From NCBI GenBank assembly GCA_031363055.1, contig JANLTP010000254.1, forward strand, positions 1-33,352: a stretch of DNA of 33,352 nt, written 5' to 3'. The stretch's first letter is position 1; each line of letters starts with the position of its first letter. The DNA comes from JANLTP01 sp031363055. Its GTDB lineage: Bacteria; Pseudomonadota; Gammaproteobacteria; Burkholderiales; Burkholderiaceae_E. Positions 15,686 through 23,952 of the stretch are shown piece by piece. Position numbers and translations under genes: made by a program. Under the pieces are notes generated by a model. That model saw nothing but the letters and a program-made list of their open reading frames with translations, did no database searches and was not told where the DNA came from.

Positions 15686-16866
15686 ATCACTTGACGAGCG
15701 CGCAACGCCGCAATGTCACCGGCGGCATAACCGAGTTCGGCCAAAACTTCGTCGGTGTGCTCCCCCAAGGTCGGCGGCCGGCGACGCTTGACCGGCTGGG
15801 TCTCGGACATCCAGATGGGTACTGCCGCCACCGGCGCCGGCCGAGGCAGGCCCGGATAATCAGTGTCTTGCAATATGCCCAGCGCCTTGACCTGCGGATG
15901 GTCGAGGGTTTCCTGCGGCTTGAGCACTGGCCCGGTCGGAATTTTCGAATCGCCCAGAATACGAATGACATCGTCGGCGCTGCGTTCGGCGCACCAGCGG
16001 GCCATGCGCTCCCCGATGATTTCACCATGGCGGCCACGCGCATCATCATCGGCAAAGCGCGGATCGCTCAACCAGTGCGGTTCGCCCATGAGTTTTGCCC
16101 AGCGCGAATACAAGGGCTGACCCAGCACCTGAACCAGTACCCAGCGGTCATCCTGGGTCTTGTACAAGTTCACCGGCGCGCTGGTCTGGCCACGATTACC
16201 GGTCGGCACACGATCGATTCCGGTGACGCCTTGCTCGATCAGCGCTGCGTTGTTGACGGTCACCGCGGTAGCCAGCAGAGCACCCTGGACGATCTGCCCC
16301 TTGCCGGTTTTCTGACGCTCCATGAGCGCTGCCATCGTGCCAAATGCGCAATGCAGCGCAGTTCCGAAGTCGACCCACGCGGCGGCTGCCCGATAAGGCT
16401 GTTCGGGCTCACCGGTCATGTATACAGCACCCGACATGACCTGCCCGATGCCATCGAAGCCAACGTTGTTCGACATCGGACCGACGGGCCCGAAGGCGGT
16501 ATTGGTGACAAAAATAATATCGGATTTATAGGAGCACAAGGTCGCATAGTCGAGGCCCATCGACAACAGGGTGGGATTGGGCAGATTTGCAATCACCACG
16601 TCGGCGGTCTTGACTAATTGCGCGACAATCTGTCGGCCTTCGGGTGACGCCGGGTTCAGGGTAATCGAGCGCTTGTTGCGGTTGATTTGCAAAAACAAGG
16701 CTCCGACACCACCACCTACCGGCGCCGGAAAGCGGTCCTCGCTGCCGTCGCGCTTCTCGATTCGAATCACGTCAGCGCCGTACTCGGCGAGCAAGGTGGC
16801 TACATAAGGGCCGGCGATGTATCGGCCAAAATCCAGTACTCGAATGCCGCTTAACAATCCGCTCAT
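15682..16866 (-). CDS. CaiB/BaiF family III CoA-transferase
   Basis: 394 aa cytoplasmic enzyme that moves CoA between carboxylic acids through an enzyme-bound anhydride. It shows the N-terminal LSGIRVLDFGRYIAGPYVATLLAEYGADV pattern in parts, NRNKRSITL (63-71), and the catalytic aspartate D166 in WVDFGTALHCAFG. Its length fits the family (about 400 aa). The ATG at 16866 was chosen because GGAGACG lies at ideal spacing. An upstream ATG at 16881 overlaps the previous stop (TGATG) and would add five residues. It follows a double-domain CoA-transferase of the same family. It probably activates an acid of the pathway; substrate unknown. Confidence 0.93.
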   Translation of the reverse strand: MSGLLSGIRVLDFGRYIAGPYVATLLAEYGADVIRIEKRDGSEDRFPAPVGGGVGALFLQINRNKRSITLNPASPEGRQIVAQLVKTADVVIANLPNPTLLSMGLDYATLCSYKSDIIFVTNTAFGPVGPMSNNVGFDGIGQVMSGAVYMTGEPEQPYRAAAAWVDFGTALHCAFGTMAALMERQKTGKGQIVQGALLATAVTVNNAALIEQGVTGIDRVPTGNRGQTSAPVNLYKTQDDRWVLVQVLGQPLYSRWAKLMGEPHWLSDPRFADDDARGRHGEIIGERMARWCAERSADDVIRILGDSKIPTGPVLKPQETLDHPQVKALGILQDTDYPGLPRPAPVAAVPIWMSETQPVKRRRPPTLGEHTDEVLAELGYAAGDIAALRARQVI

Positions 16867-16880
16867 AAGTCTCGTCTCCA

Positions 16881-19451
16881 TCAATTGGCCGCAGTCGCAT
16901 TGCGAACCGCAGTCGGTGCAAAAGAAATCACGCCGTCGCGCACCAAGGCATCAAAGCGTTCAAGGGTCATCGCTGTTCGCGAACTCAGTACCGGCCAGCT
17001 ATGCTCGCCCAACAACGGCGCCGGACGCCGCGCGCCCAACCTGCGACCGTCCTGAATGATGGCGATCCCAGCCTGCCGCTGAGGTCCTGAAAATACACGG
17101 ACCAGATCGATGAAAAATCCGGCCTCCTGCAAATGGCCATTGTGTGCCAGTTCTTCGCAATGAAGAACCGGCGCGCAGGGTACACCGACTGATTGCAAAG
17201 CGATCGCGGCTTGCTCAGGCGCTTGCTTGCGCGACCAGTTCGAGATCGCAGCGTCGATTTCGTCTTGCCGTTGCTGACGCGCGGGCAGGCTTGAAAAATC
17301 TGCGGAACCGATCCAATCAGGGCAACCGATCGCTCGAGCCAAACGGTCGAAATCAGCGGTATTCTCGGCAAAAATCGCAATCCAGCGGTCTTTGCCTGCG
17401 GCTGGAAAAATACCGTGCGGCGCAAATAGTGCATGCCGATTGCCGAGACGTGGTGGCGCCTCTTTATTGATCTGGTAACGAAGCAAAGACGGCGTCGTAA
17501 ACGGCAACATGGTCTCGACCATGCTCAGATTGACGAACTGCCCCTGGCCGCACTGCTTGCGATGCCAGAGAGCAGTCAATGCGGCCGCGCATCCGAACAC
17601 CCCGCCCACCGGATCACCGTAGGCCAGATGCAGCATCGTCGGCGGCGTGCCTGAGCTACCGACAAAGCCCGGCAGCCCCGAGCCCTGCTCCAACGTAGAC
17701 CCGTATGCACGGGTGTCGGACCAGGCATTGCCGATGCCAAAGGCAGACATCGAGACCATCACCAATTCTGGGTTGGTTTTGACCAATTGTTGATAGCCCA
17801 AACCCATTTTGGACATGACGCCGGCCGCCTGATTTTCAATGACCAGATCGGCCCCCGCAACCAGCGACAAGGCAATCGCGCGCCCGGCCTCGGTAGTCAG
17901 GTCGATGCTGGCGCCGGACTTGCCGCGATTCAGTCCAAGAAACGGTTTGGCATTTTCGTATTGCCTTTCGGCTATGAAGTCAGGCGTCCAGTTGACGCCG
18001 CGCCACCAGTCAGGATAGCGGCCTGCTTCGATTTTCAGGACATCGGCACCAAGGTCGGCCAGCAAGCGGGTTGCCAGCGGGCCAGCCCAACCCATCGTGA
18101 AATCAACAACACTGAGTCCGGTCAGGGGAGGCTCGAGATCGTCCTCAGGGGCTAGCGGTGCGTCGCCAGAGTGGGCTTCGCTGGCCAGCAATTCACCCGC
18201 CAACACTTCACCGGTCAGCGATTCTCGAACGATGGATTCACGAACACGCGATGCGTCTGATTTGATGAGCGGTGAGCTTTCGTGCCCGTCGAGCCGCTCG
18301 GCAATCGGTGTGCCGGTCAATGAAAATGGCGTTCGCGGTACGCGATAGTCGGTACCGCCACTCGCAAATGTAGCGAACGCCTTGCGGACATTGAAAATCG
18401 GATGCGCAAGCATACCTTCAGCGTCCGGCACCACGACCATCGGCACCTTATAGCGACGACCCAGTTCCGCCCATTCCGAGGCACTGCGTTCGGCGAGAGC
18501 ACAGCACATGGCCGCCTCAACTTCATCCAGGCGGGCAAATCGAAGCTCGCGAGTCAGCAGCTTTTCATCAGCGCTTTGCTCATGCATTTGCAGCGCTACG
18601 CACATCGACTTCCACTGCTCGGGCGTGGTGCAGGTAATTCCTACCCAGCCAACCTTGCACGGATAGATGCCGACCGGACCGTTGGGCGAGAAGCGATTCA
18701 GCCCTTCGCGCGACATCGCAACACCATCGCGCTCAAAGAAATGCATGTGCATTTCGCTGAGGACCATACAGGATTCGAGAATATTGACCTCGAAACGGCG
18801 CGCCCGAGGCAACGATCCAGACGGCTTGGCCATCAGACCGGCGAGTACAGCGATATAGGCCGTGACACCAGCCAGCAATGTCGACTGTCGATCACCGAAA
18901 TAGAGCGGTGGGCCATCGACTGGGCCGACCATGTGCGGCAGGCCCGTCAGCGCCTGGACAATCAGGTCGCTTCCGCGCCAGTGACTGTACTCGCCGCGTT
19001 TTCCAAACCAGGAAAGACTGACCGTCGCAACCCGCGGATCAAGTTGTTCAGCGGTCACGCTCGAGTCCTCGCCAATAATGACGATGTCGACCCGACGGCA
19101 GGCCGCCTGTAGCGATTCGAGATCCGCCGCATTTGCCTTGAGATCTGCCGTATGAGCCTTGAGATCTGCCGTATGAGCCTTGACATCTGCCGCATGAGCC
19201 TTGAAATCCGGCGCAAGACTCGACGGGCGCTTGCCAGCATTCAAAAAATCGGCAAAAAGTACTTCGGCCGGATCAAGACCGCGCAGCAAGCCGCGATCGG
19301 CCTCTTCACGACTAGAGCGGCAGAGCTCAACACTTGCGCCGGCATCAACCAACAGTCGAGCGCAATAGGCACCCGTCGCGCCACCGGCTACCTCCAGTAC
19401 GTTGATGCCGGTGAGGGGCAAACGCGCGGGCTGCAAGGGATGGCTCGTCAA
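16881..19451 (-). CDS. double-domain CaiB/BaiF CoA-transferase fusion
   Basis: 856 aa, about twice the family length. Domain 1 (about 12-395) begins LTGINVLEVAGGATGAYCAR and has a candidate catalytic D187 in YFGDRQSTLLAG. A low-complexity linker (about 396-435, RESIVRESLTGEVLAGELLA) leads to domain 2 (about 440-850), which begins LTGLSVVDFTMGWAGPLATR and has D613 in AYGDPVGGVFGCAAAL. Both halves keep the aspartate, so both may be active, unlike fusions with one decayed half. Domain 1 carries an inserted heptad repeat (84-114). Family III enzymes are interlocked dimers, so the fusion could fold as an intramolecular pair. The TTG start at 19451 overlaps the previous gene's stop (TTGA). Double-domain members are known in actinobacteria; specificity is unknown. 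Confidence 0.9.
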   Translation of the reverse strand: MTSHPLQPARLPLTGINVLEVAGGATGAYCARLLVDAGASVELCRSSREEADRGLLRGLDPAEVLFADFLNAGKRPSSLAPDFKAHAADVKAHTADLKAHTADLKANAADLESLQAACRRVDIVIIGEDSSVTAEQLDPRVATVSLSWFGKRGEYSHWRGSDLIVQALTGLPHMVGPVDGPPLYFGDRQSTLLAGVTAYIAVLAGLMAKPSGSLPRARRFEVNILESCMVLSEMHMHFFERDGVAMSREGLNRFSPNGPVGIYPCKVGWVGITCTTPEQWKSMCVALQMHEQSADEKLLTRELRFARLDEVEAAMCCALAERSASEWAELGRRYKVPMVVVPDAEGMLAHPIFNVRKAFATFASGGTDYRVPRTPFSLTGTPIAERLDGHESSPLIKSDASRVRESIVRESLTGEVLAGELLASEAHSGDAPLAPEDDLEPPLTGLSVVDFTMGWAGPLATRLLADLGADVLKIEAGRYPDWWRGVNWTPDFIAERQYENAKPFLGLNRGKSGASIDLTTEAGRAIALSLVAGADLVIENQAAGVMSKMGLGYQQLVKTNPELVMVSMSAFGIGNAWSDTRAYGSTLEQGSGLPGFVGSSGTPPTMLHLAYGDPVGGVFGCAAALTALWHRKQCGQGQFVNLSMVETMLPFTTPSLLRYQINKEAPPRLGNRHALFAPHGIFPAAGKDRWIAIFAENTADFDRLARAIGCPDWIGSADFSSLPARQQRQDEIDAAISNWSRKQAPEQAAIALQSVGVPCAPVLHCEELAHNGHLQEAGFFIDLVRVFSGPQRQAGIAIIQDGRRLGARRPAPLLGEHSWPVLSSRTAMTLERFDALVRDGVISFAPTAVRNATAAN
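19119..19204 (-). repeat. 21-bp in-frame minisatellite inside the CoA-transferase fusion
   Basis: Four successive 21-bp units, differing at a few bases, encode KAHAADV, KAHTADL, KAHTADL and KANAADL (residues 84-111). The repeat lies in the first CoA-transferase domain, just after the loop following FLNAGKRPSS. The unit keeps the reading frame, so copy-number change would only lengthen or shorten a charged helix. Confidence 0.85.
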
Positions 19452-20482
19452 TGGTCTGCCAAGTTCAAGCCTAACAACCGGGCGGCTCGCTCGACTCTTC
19501 GCGGTATGTGTTCCTTATAGGCGGCCAGATCGATCTGCTCGTCTTGAGCGCCTTGCTGGCCACCGAGATAACGCGCATAAACCCCCTCGCCGATACAAGC
19601 GAGGCGCCAATGCGCGAACGCCCGGTAGTAGTCGATCGTCGCCACGTCAACACCCATTTGCTCGGCGTAGCGCCCGGCCATTTCATCTTGACTGGGGAAA
19701 CCGTCGAGGCTGGTCGTCTCAGCATCGCCACCCGGTCCCGGGTCCGAAGGGTCGTACCAGTAACACAGCAAGCCACCAAGGTCCGCCATAGGCTCGCCCA
19801 AGGTACACAGTTCCCAGTCGAGGACGCCAGCAACCGAGCCGGCCGGGTTCATCATGCAATTCGACAGCCGATAATCGCCATGTGCGATGGTCGGCTTCGA
19901 CGGTGATGGTTGTCGCGCCGACAAGGCGTCGCGGACCCGATCGATGAGCGGCAATTCGCGCGTCTTCGATTGCTCCCACTGACCCGACCAGCGCTTGAGT
20001 TGGCGCTCGATATAACCGTCGCGCTTGGCCAGACTGCCCAGGCCGACTGCATCGATATCGACTCGGTGTAATTCGCACAAGGTATCGATCAGCGCGTGGC
20101 TCATCAGGGTACGTACCGGTGCCGTGATCCGGCTGGCAATCGCGGCGTTGCGCACCACCAGCCCATCCAAAAAATGCATGACGTAGAAGTCGCGCTCGTT
20201 CACCGTAGCGTCCTGACACAACCCGACCATACGGGGCACCGGCACAGGGGTGTCCGCCAGTGCCGACATCAGCCGAAATTCACGCGACATGTCATGGGCA
20301 CTGGGCAACAACTTGCCGAGCGGCGGGCGGCGCAGTACAAAGCGCCGGCCCGCGGCATCGGTCACCGTAAAGCTCATGTTCGAGCGGCCACCGGCAATCA
20401 ACTGAAAATCGAGCGGCGCAGCAATCTCGGTGTGCTGGGCTAGCCATGCGGTGACGTTAGCCTCGTGAATAGCAGCATTCAT
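19448..20482 (-). CDS. APH-family phosphotransferase (ACAD10/11-type kinase)
   Basis: 344 aa protein kinase-like fold enzyme. It has an N-lobe with GGRSNMSFTVTD, RRFVLRRPP (the Arg/Lys that holds ATP) and a C-lobe with the catalytic motif HGDYRLSN (H201, D203) and the metal-binding DWELCTLGEP (D222). This form, with the acyl-CoA dehydrogenase gene four bases upstream, matches the kinase half of ACAD10/ACAD11 and the LvaA kinase of levulinate catabolism. Those phosphorylate 4-hydroxyacyl-CoA so that the hydroxyl can be removed. That function here is inferred from family and context. Its ATG at 20482 lacks a strong ribosome site, consistent with coupling. Its stop overlaps the next gene's start. 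Confidence 0.88.
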   Translation of the reverse strand: MNAAIHEANVTAWLAQHTEIAAPLDFQLIAGGRSNMSFTVTDAAGRRFVLRRPPLGKLLPSAHDMSREFRLMSALADTPVPVPRMVGLCQDATVNERDFYVMHFLDGLVVRNAAIASRITAPVRTLMSHALIDTLCELHRVDIDAVGLGSLAKRDGYIERQLKRWSGQWEQSKTRELPLIDRVRDALSARQPSPSKPTIAHGDYRLSNCMMNPAGSVAGVLDWELCTLGEPMADLGGLLCYWYDPSDPGPGGDAETTSLDGFPSQDEMAGRYAEQMGVDVATIDYYRAFAHWRLACIGEGVYARYLGGQQGAQDEQIDLAAYKEHIPRRVERAARLLGLNLADH

Positions 20483-20486
20483 GGAT

Positions 20487-21587
20487 TCAAAGCCGGCCCT
20501 TGCCCAAATCGAGAAATCCGCGCGATAAATTCACCCTCAGGGTGTCGCTTTCCCCTTCGGCCAAACGCCAGCCGCGCAGCCGTCGATAGGCGGCCTCCAG
20601 CGGATGACCCGCCACCAGCGCTTCGCCGCCGACGATTTGAATCGCCGCATCGACGACCTGGTTGGCGACCTCGCTGACAAACACCTTGGCAGCAATGGTT
20701 TCATTGACGACGTTCTCGCCGGCATCGGCCAGTCGGGCGGTTCGATAGACCAGCGAGCGCGCCGCGTAGGCCGAAATGCGCATCTCTCCAAATCGCAGCC
20801 GGACCCGTTCAAACTCGCCCTTGCTGCCACCGCGTCGCGGCTTTCGCAGGTCGTTGGCCACCAGCTCGATTATCCACAGCGTCGTACCCATACATTCGGC
20901 TGCCACCCGGCGACGGACACCGCTGATCTTGTCCATCGCCCGCGCTCGTCCATCGCCCGGTGCACCCAGGGCGTAATGGCGCGGCACTCTGACCTCGTCA
21001 AAACGAAACGCCGCATGGTCACTGCCATCGAGCGAGCTGAAGCGCCGTGACACCGTGACACCGGGACGGTCGGTGTCGATGATGACGAGCGACGGACCCT
21101 CGCCTTCAATCTCGAGCATGGTGGTCAAAAACGAGGCGTCGGCGCCGCCGGTGACATAGGACTTCTGGCCGTTGACGACGAGTTCTTCGCCGTCGACTCT
21201 GGCCCAGGTCGAGCGGGCTGCATCCGCAGGCTCGGTGAATGCAAAACCAGCGCGCTTTTCGCCCGCCAACAGCGGCAGCAGATGCGAGCTGCGAAGCGGC
21301 TCCTCGATCCGCTCCAACACACCGGCGTCGGCACCGAACACACCGTCCAGTTGACCCACGCCGTGGCTGGCCAAGGTTTCACGCACGACCAGGAGCGCCA
21401 ACTCGGTCGTGTGCTCGTCCTGGGTCAGGTGGTAAATGCCGGCCGCTTTTGAAGCCGCGCGCACCTGCTGCGCGCGCGTGCCTGCATCCAGGCGGGCATT
21501 GTCTCGTAACGCCAGCAACGAATCACGGGCAAGAGCCGCCGAGGACTCACGTAACTGCTGCAGCTCGGTCGAAAGAAACTCGGGCAT
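20487..21587 (-). CDS. acyl-CoA dehydrogenase, short form, paired with the APH kinase
   Basis: 366 aa, shorter than the usual 380-400 aa. The N-terminal helical part is divergent (LQQLRESSAALARDSLLALR). The core keeps AGFAFTEPADAARSTWARVD, NGQKSYVTGGAD (139-150) and a C-terminal LAEGESDTLRVNLSRGF in which E344 occupies the usual catalytic glutamate position. This divergent form resembles the subunits of heteromeric acyl-CoA dehydrogenases or the dehydrogenase half of ACAD10/11-like systems more than the pair at 42-2538. The ATG at 21587 has GAGG upstream. It sits between an MFS exporter and the kinase in the operon. A lyase or dehydrogenase role on a phosphorylated acyl-CoA is possible but unproven. 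Confidence 0.9.
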   Translation of the reverse strand: MPEFLSTELQQLRESSAALARDSLLALRDNARLDAGTRAQQVRAASKAAGIYHLTQDEHTTELALLVVRETLASHGVGQLDGVFGADAGVLERIEEPLRSSHLLPLLAGEKRAGFAFTEPADAARSTWARVDGEELVVNGQKSYVTGGADASFLTTMLEIEGEGPSLVIIDTDRPGVTVSRRFSSLDGSDHAAFRFDEVRVPRHYALGAPGDGRARAMDKISGVRRRVAAECMGTTLWIIELVANDLRKPRRGGSKGEFERVRLRFGEMRISAYAARSLVYRTARLADAGENVVNETIAAKVFVSEVANQVVDAAIQIVGGEALVAGHPLEAAYRRLRGWRLAEGESDTLRVNLSRGFLDLGKGRL

Positions 21588-21614
21588 GAAACCTCGGAAT
21601 GAAGTGACGCCAGT

Positions 21615-23036
21615 CTACACGCGCGCCTTATGGCCTGAAACCTCGGCGCCCGCGTCCGGTTTCAAATTGAAAAACATCAGCGTCGACAGAATCGCGATCA
21701 GCCCTATGACCAGGAATGCACCGCTGAAGTCGGTCGCGATCAAGTCGGCGCGACCCTGTGCCGAACGAAACGCATCGAGCAGGATGGCCGCCACGGCGAC
21801 CCCACCCGACAGCGAGAGCTGCTGGACCACCGCCACAAATGAGGTCGCACGACTCATTTCGTCACGATCGATATCGGCATAACCCAACGTATTCATGCTG
21901 GTGAATTGCAGCGAACGAAAAAAACCGCCGACCAGCAACACCGCAATAATGACCGCGTACGGCGTCTGGGCGGTGAACAATGCCGAGGCAGCCAGCAGCA
22001 GGCTGCTGATCACCGCATTGACACACAACACGCGCTTGAAACCAAAGCGCCGCAAGATCGGCGCTGCCGTCAGTTTCATGGTGACCGCGCCGACCGCAGC
22101 CGCAAAAGTCAACGAGCCCGATTCAAACGGATTCATGCCGAAGCCGAGTTGCAGCATCAGCGGCAACAAAAAAGGAACCGCGCCGACCGAGATCCGGAAC
22201 AACAAGCCGGCAAACATCGCCACCCGAAAGGTCGGTATGCGCAGCAGCCGTAATTCGATGATCGCATGTTCGGTACGCTGCGCATGCCTGCCGTAAAGAA
22301 TCAGCAAGGCGACACCGCAGGTCATCATGGCCAGGGCCATCATCATTTCAGGGCCGCTGCTACCGGCCAATGTGAAACCGAAGATCGACAGCGACAGGCC
22401 CAGGCTGGTCAACACAAAACCCTTGACATCGAGCGGTCGAGCCGTTTCGGCACGAATTTGCGGCAGCACCAGGCTCGCCAGTATGAACCCCAGAACGCCC
22501 ACCGGAACGTTCAGCCAGAAAATGCCGCGCCAGTGATAGTAGGTGGTGATGAAGCCACCGACCGGCGGCCCCATGATCGGTGCAAACAGCGCCGGAATAC
22601 TGAGCCAGGCCATGGCGTTGACCATCTCGCGTTTTGGAATCAAGCGCAGCAAGATCAAGCGGCCAACCGGCACCATCATCGCACCGCCCATGCCTTGCAC
22701 GAATCGGCCGGCAATCAGGCTGGTCAAGTCCCAAGCCAGTGCGCAGCCAATTGATGCCATGGTGAACACGACAATGGCGATCCGGAATACGGTCTTGGCG
22801 CCATAACGATCGGCACACCAACCGCTGATCGGAATGAAGATCGCCAGCGCTACATAGTAGGCCGTGAACGCCAGCTTCAATGTCACCGCATCGACTTTGA
22901 GATCCGCCGCCATCGCCGCCAGCGAGGTCGCAATGACCGTGCTGACGAGGCTCTCCATGAACAACGCCGAGGCGATCACCAAGGTCAGCGTCCGGGTGTT
23001 CGACACAGCGGATTCGGACTCCGCAACTTCGGACAT
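21615..23036 (-). CDS. MFS transporter, DHA2 (EmrB/QacA) family
   Basis: 473 aa membrane protein with about 14 hydrophobic helices, the DHA2 topology. The N-terminal loop has FIPISGWCADRYGAKTVFRI, and the segment FVQGMGGAMMVPVGRLILLR matches the EmrB motif C region. IPALFAPIMGPPVGGFI follows. It is likely to be a proton-driven exporter of a toxic or lipophilic compound. The ATG at 23036 lies five bases after the upstream SDR stop, so it is coupled. Its presence inside the catabolic operon suggests efflux of a pathway intermediate or the substrate itself (inference). Confidence 0.92.
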   Translation of the reverse strand: MSEVAESESAVSNTRTLTLVIASALFMESLVSTVIATSLAAMAADLKVDAVTLKLAFTAYYVALAIFIPISGWCADRYGAKTVFRIAIVVFTMASIGCALAWDLTSLIAGRFVQGMGGAMMVPVGRLILLRLIPKREMVNAMAWLSIPALFAPIMGPPVGGFITTYYHWRGIFWLNVPVGVLGFILASLVLPQIRAETARPLDVKGFVLTSLGLSLSIFGFTLAGSSGPEMMMALAMMTCGVALLILYGRHAQRTEHAIIELRLLRIPTFRVAMFAGLLFRISVGAVPFLLPLMLQLGFGMNPFESGSLTFAAAVGAVTMKLTAAPILRRFGFKRVLCVNAVISSLLLAASALFTAQTPYAVIIAVLLVGGFFRSLQFTSMNTLGYADIDRDEMSRATSFVAVVQQLSLSGGVAVAAILLDAFRSAQGRADLIATDFSGAFLVIGLIAILSTLMFFNLKPDAGAEVSGHKARV

Positions 23037-23040
23037 AGGT

Positions 23041-23952
23041 CTAAATTTCAGCCTCCTTGCCGTTCATGCCCATGTTGCGCCGCGCCTTTGCGTCCAGCTC
23101 GCTGAGAATCCGGCCAGCCTCACGCGGATCATCGACCGGCTTGCTGCTCGGACCCGGTTGCCAGCCATCCATGACGCCGAAATAACCGCCACCGGCATCG
23201 ATGATTCGCCCCGTCACCTGGCCACTTTCGCGACTGACCAGCCAGGTCACAATCGGTGCGATCCAGCGTGGATTACTCTCAGCCTTCTGCTCGTCGCTAC
23301 GCTCGCGCAGTTCCTCCGTCATGCGGGTCAGCGCATGCGGTGAGATGGCGTTAACAGTGACGCCATAACGCTTGAGCTCGCGCGCCGCGATAATGGTCAG
23401 TGACGCAATGCCGGCCTTCGCAGCACCATAGTTCGACTGCCCGATGTTGCCGAAAATGCCGGACACCGACGTAGTGTTGACAATTCGCCCGGCGACATCG
23501 GTGTCACCAGCCTTTTGCCGATCGCGCCAATAGGCGGCCGCGTGATGGGTCGGTGCAAACGTGCCTTTCAAATGGACATTGATGACCGAGTCCCACTCCT
23601 GTTCGGTCATGTTCACGAGCATGCGATCGCGCAGGATGCCGGCGTTATTGACCACCGCATCGAGCCGCCCGAAGGTGTCGACCGCCTGCTGAATCATGCG
23701 CTTGGCGGCCTGCCAGTCGGAACAACTTTCCTGGTTCGCGACCGCTTCACCGCCACTGGCCAGAATTTCGTTGACCACGGCTTGCGCCGGCGCCACTTCG
23801 TCGCCGCCGGGTGAACCGTCGCGTGCGCCACCAAGATCGTTGACCACGACCTTGGCGCCATGGGCAGACAGCATCAATGCATATTCGCGGCCAATCCCTC
23901 GACCGGCACCGGTCACGATCGCGACCCGACCTTCACATAATCTTTGACTCAT
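23041..23952 (-). CDS. HSD17B4-like short-chain dehydrogenase (3-hydroxyacyl-CoA type)
   Basis: 303 aa, longer than classical SDRs. It has TGAGRGIG (14-21), NDLGG (38-42, D39 favouring NAD), NNAG (102-105) and catalytic S162, Y175 and K179 (YGAAK). The insert GGARDGSPGGDE after the second strand and the run ILRDRMLVNMTEQEWDSVI are typical of the dehydrogenase domain of multifunctional enzyme type 2/HSD17B4 and related bacterial proteins, which act on 3-hydroxyacyl-CoA. It would therefore supply the third step of beta-oxidation. The ATG at 23952 has AAGGAG upstream and overlaps the hydrolase gene by 20 bases. Confidence 0.9.
   Translation of the reverse strand: MSQRLCEGRVAIVTGAGRGIGREYALMLSAHGAKVVVNDLGGARDGSPGGDEVAPAQAVVNEILASGGEAVANQESCSDWQAAKRMIQQAVDTFGRLDAVVNNAGILRDRMLVNMTEQEWDSVINVHLKGTFAPTHHAAAYWRDRQKAGDTDVAGRIVNTTSVSGIFGNIGQSNYGAAKAGIASLTIIAARELKRYGVTVNAISPHALTRMTEELRERSDEQKAESNPRWIAPIVTWLVSRESGQVTGRIIDAGGGYFGVMDGWQPGPSSKPVDDPREAGRILSELDAKARRNMGMNGKEAEI

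Noticed and set aside
15691..16617. 308-codon plus-strand open frame opposite the single CoA-transferase
   Set aside because: Antisense shadow. The minus-strand frame carries the full CaiB/BaiF family pattern.
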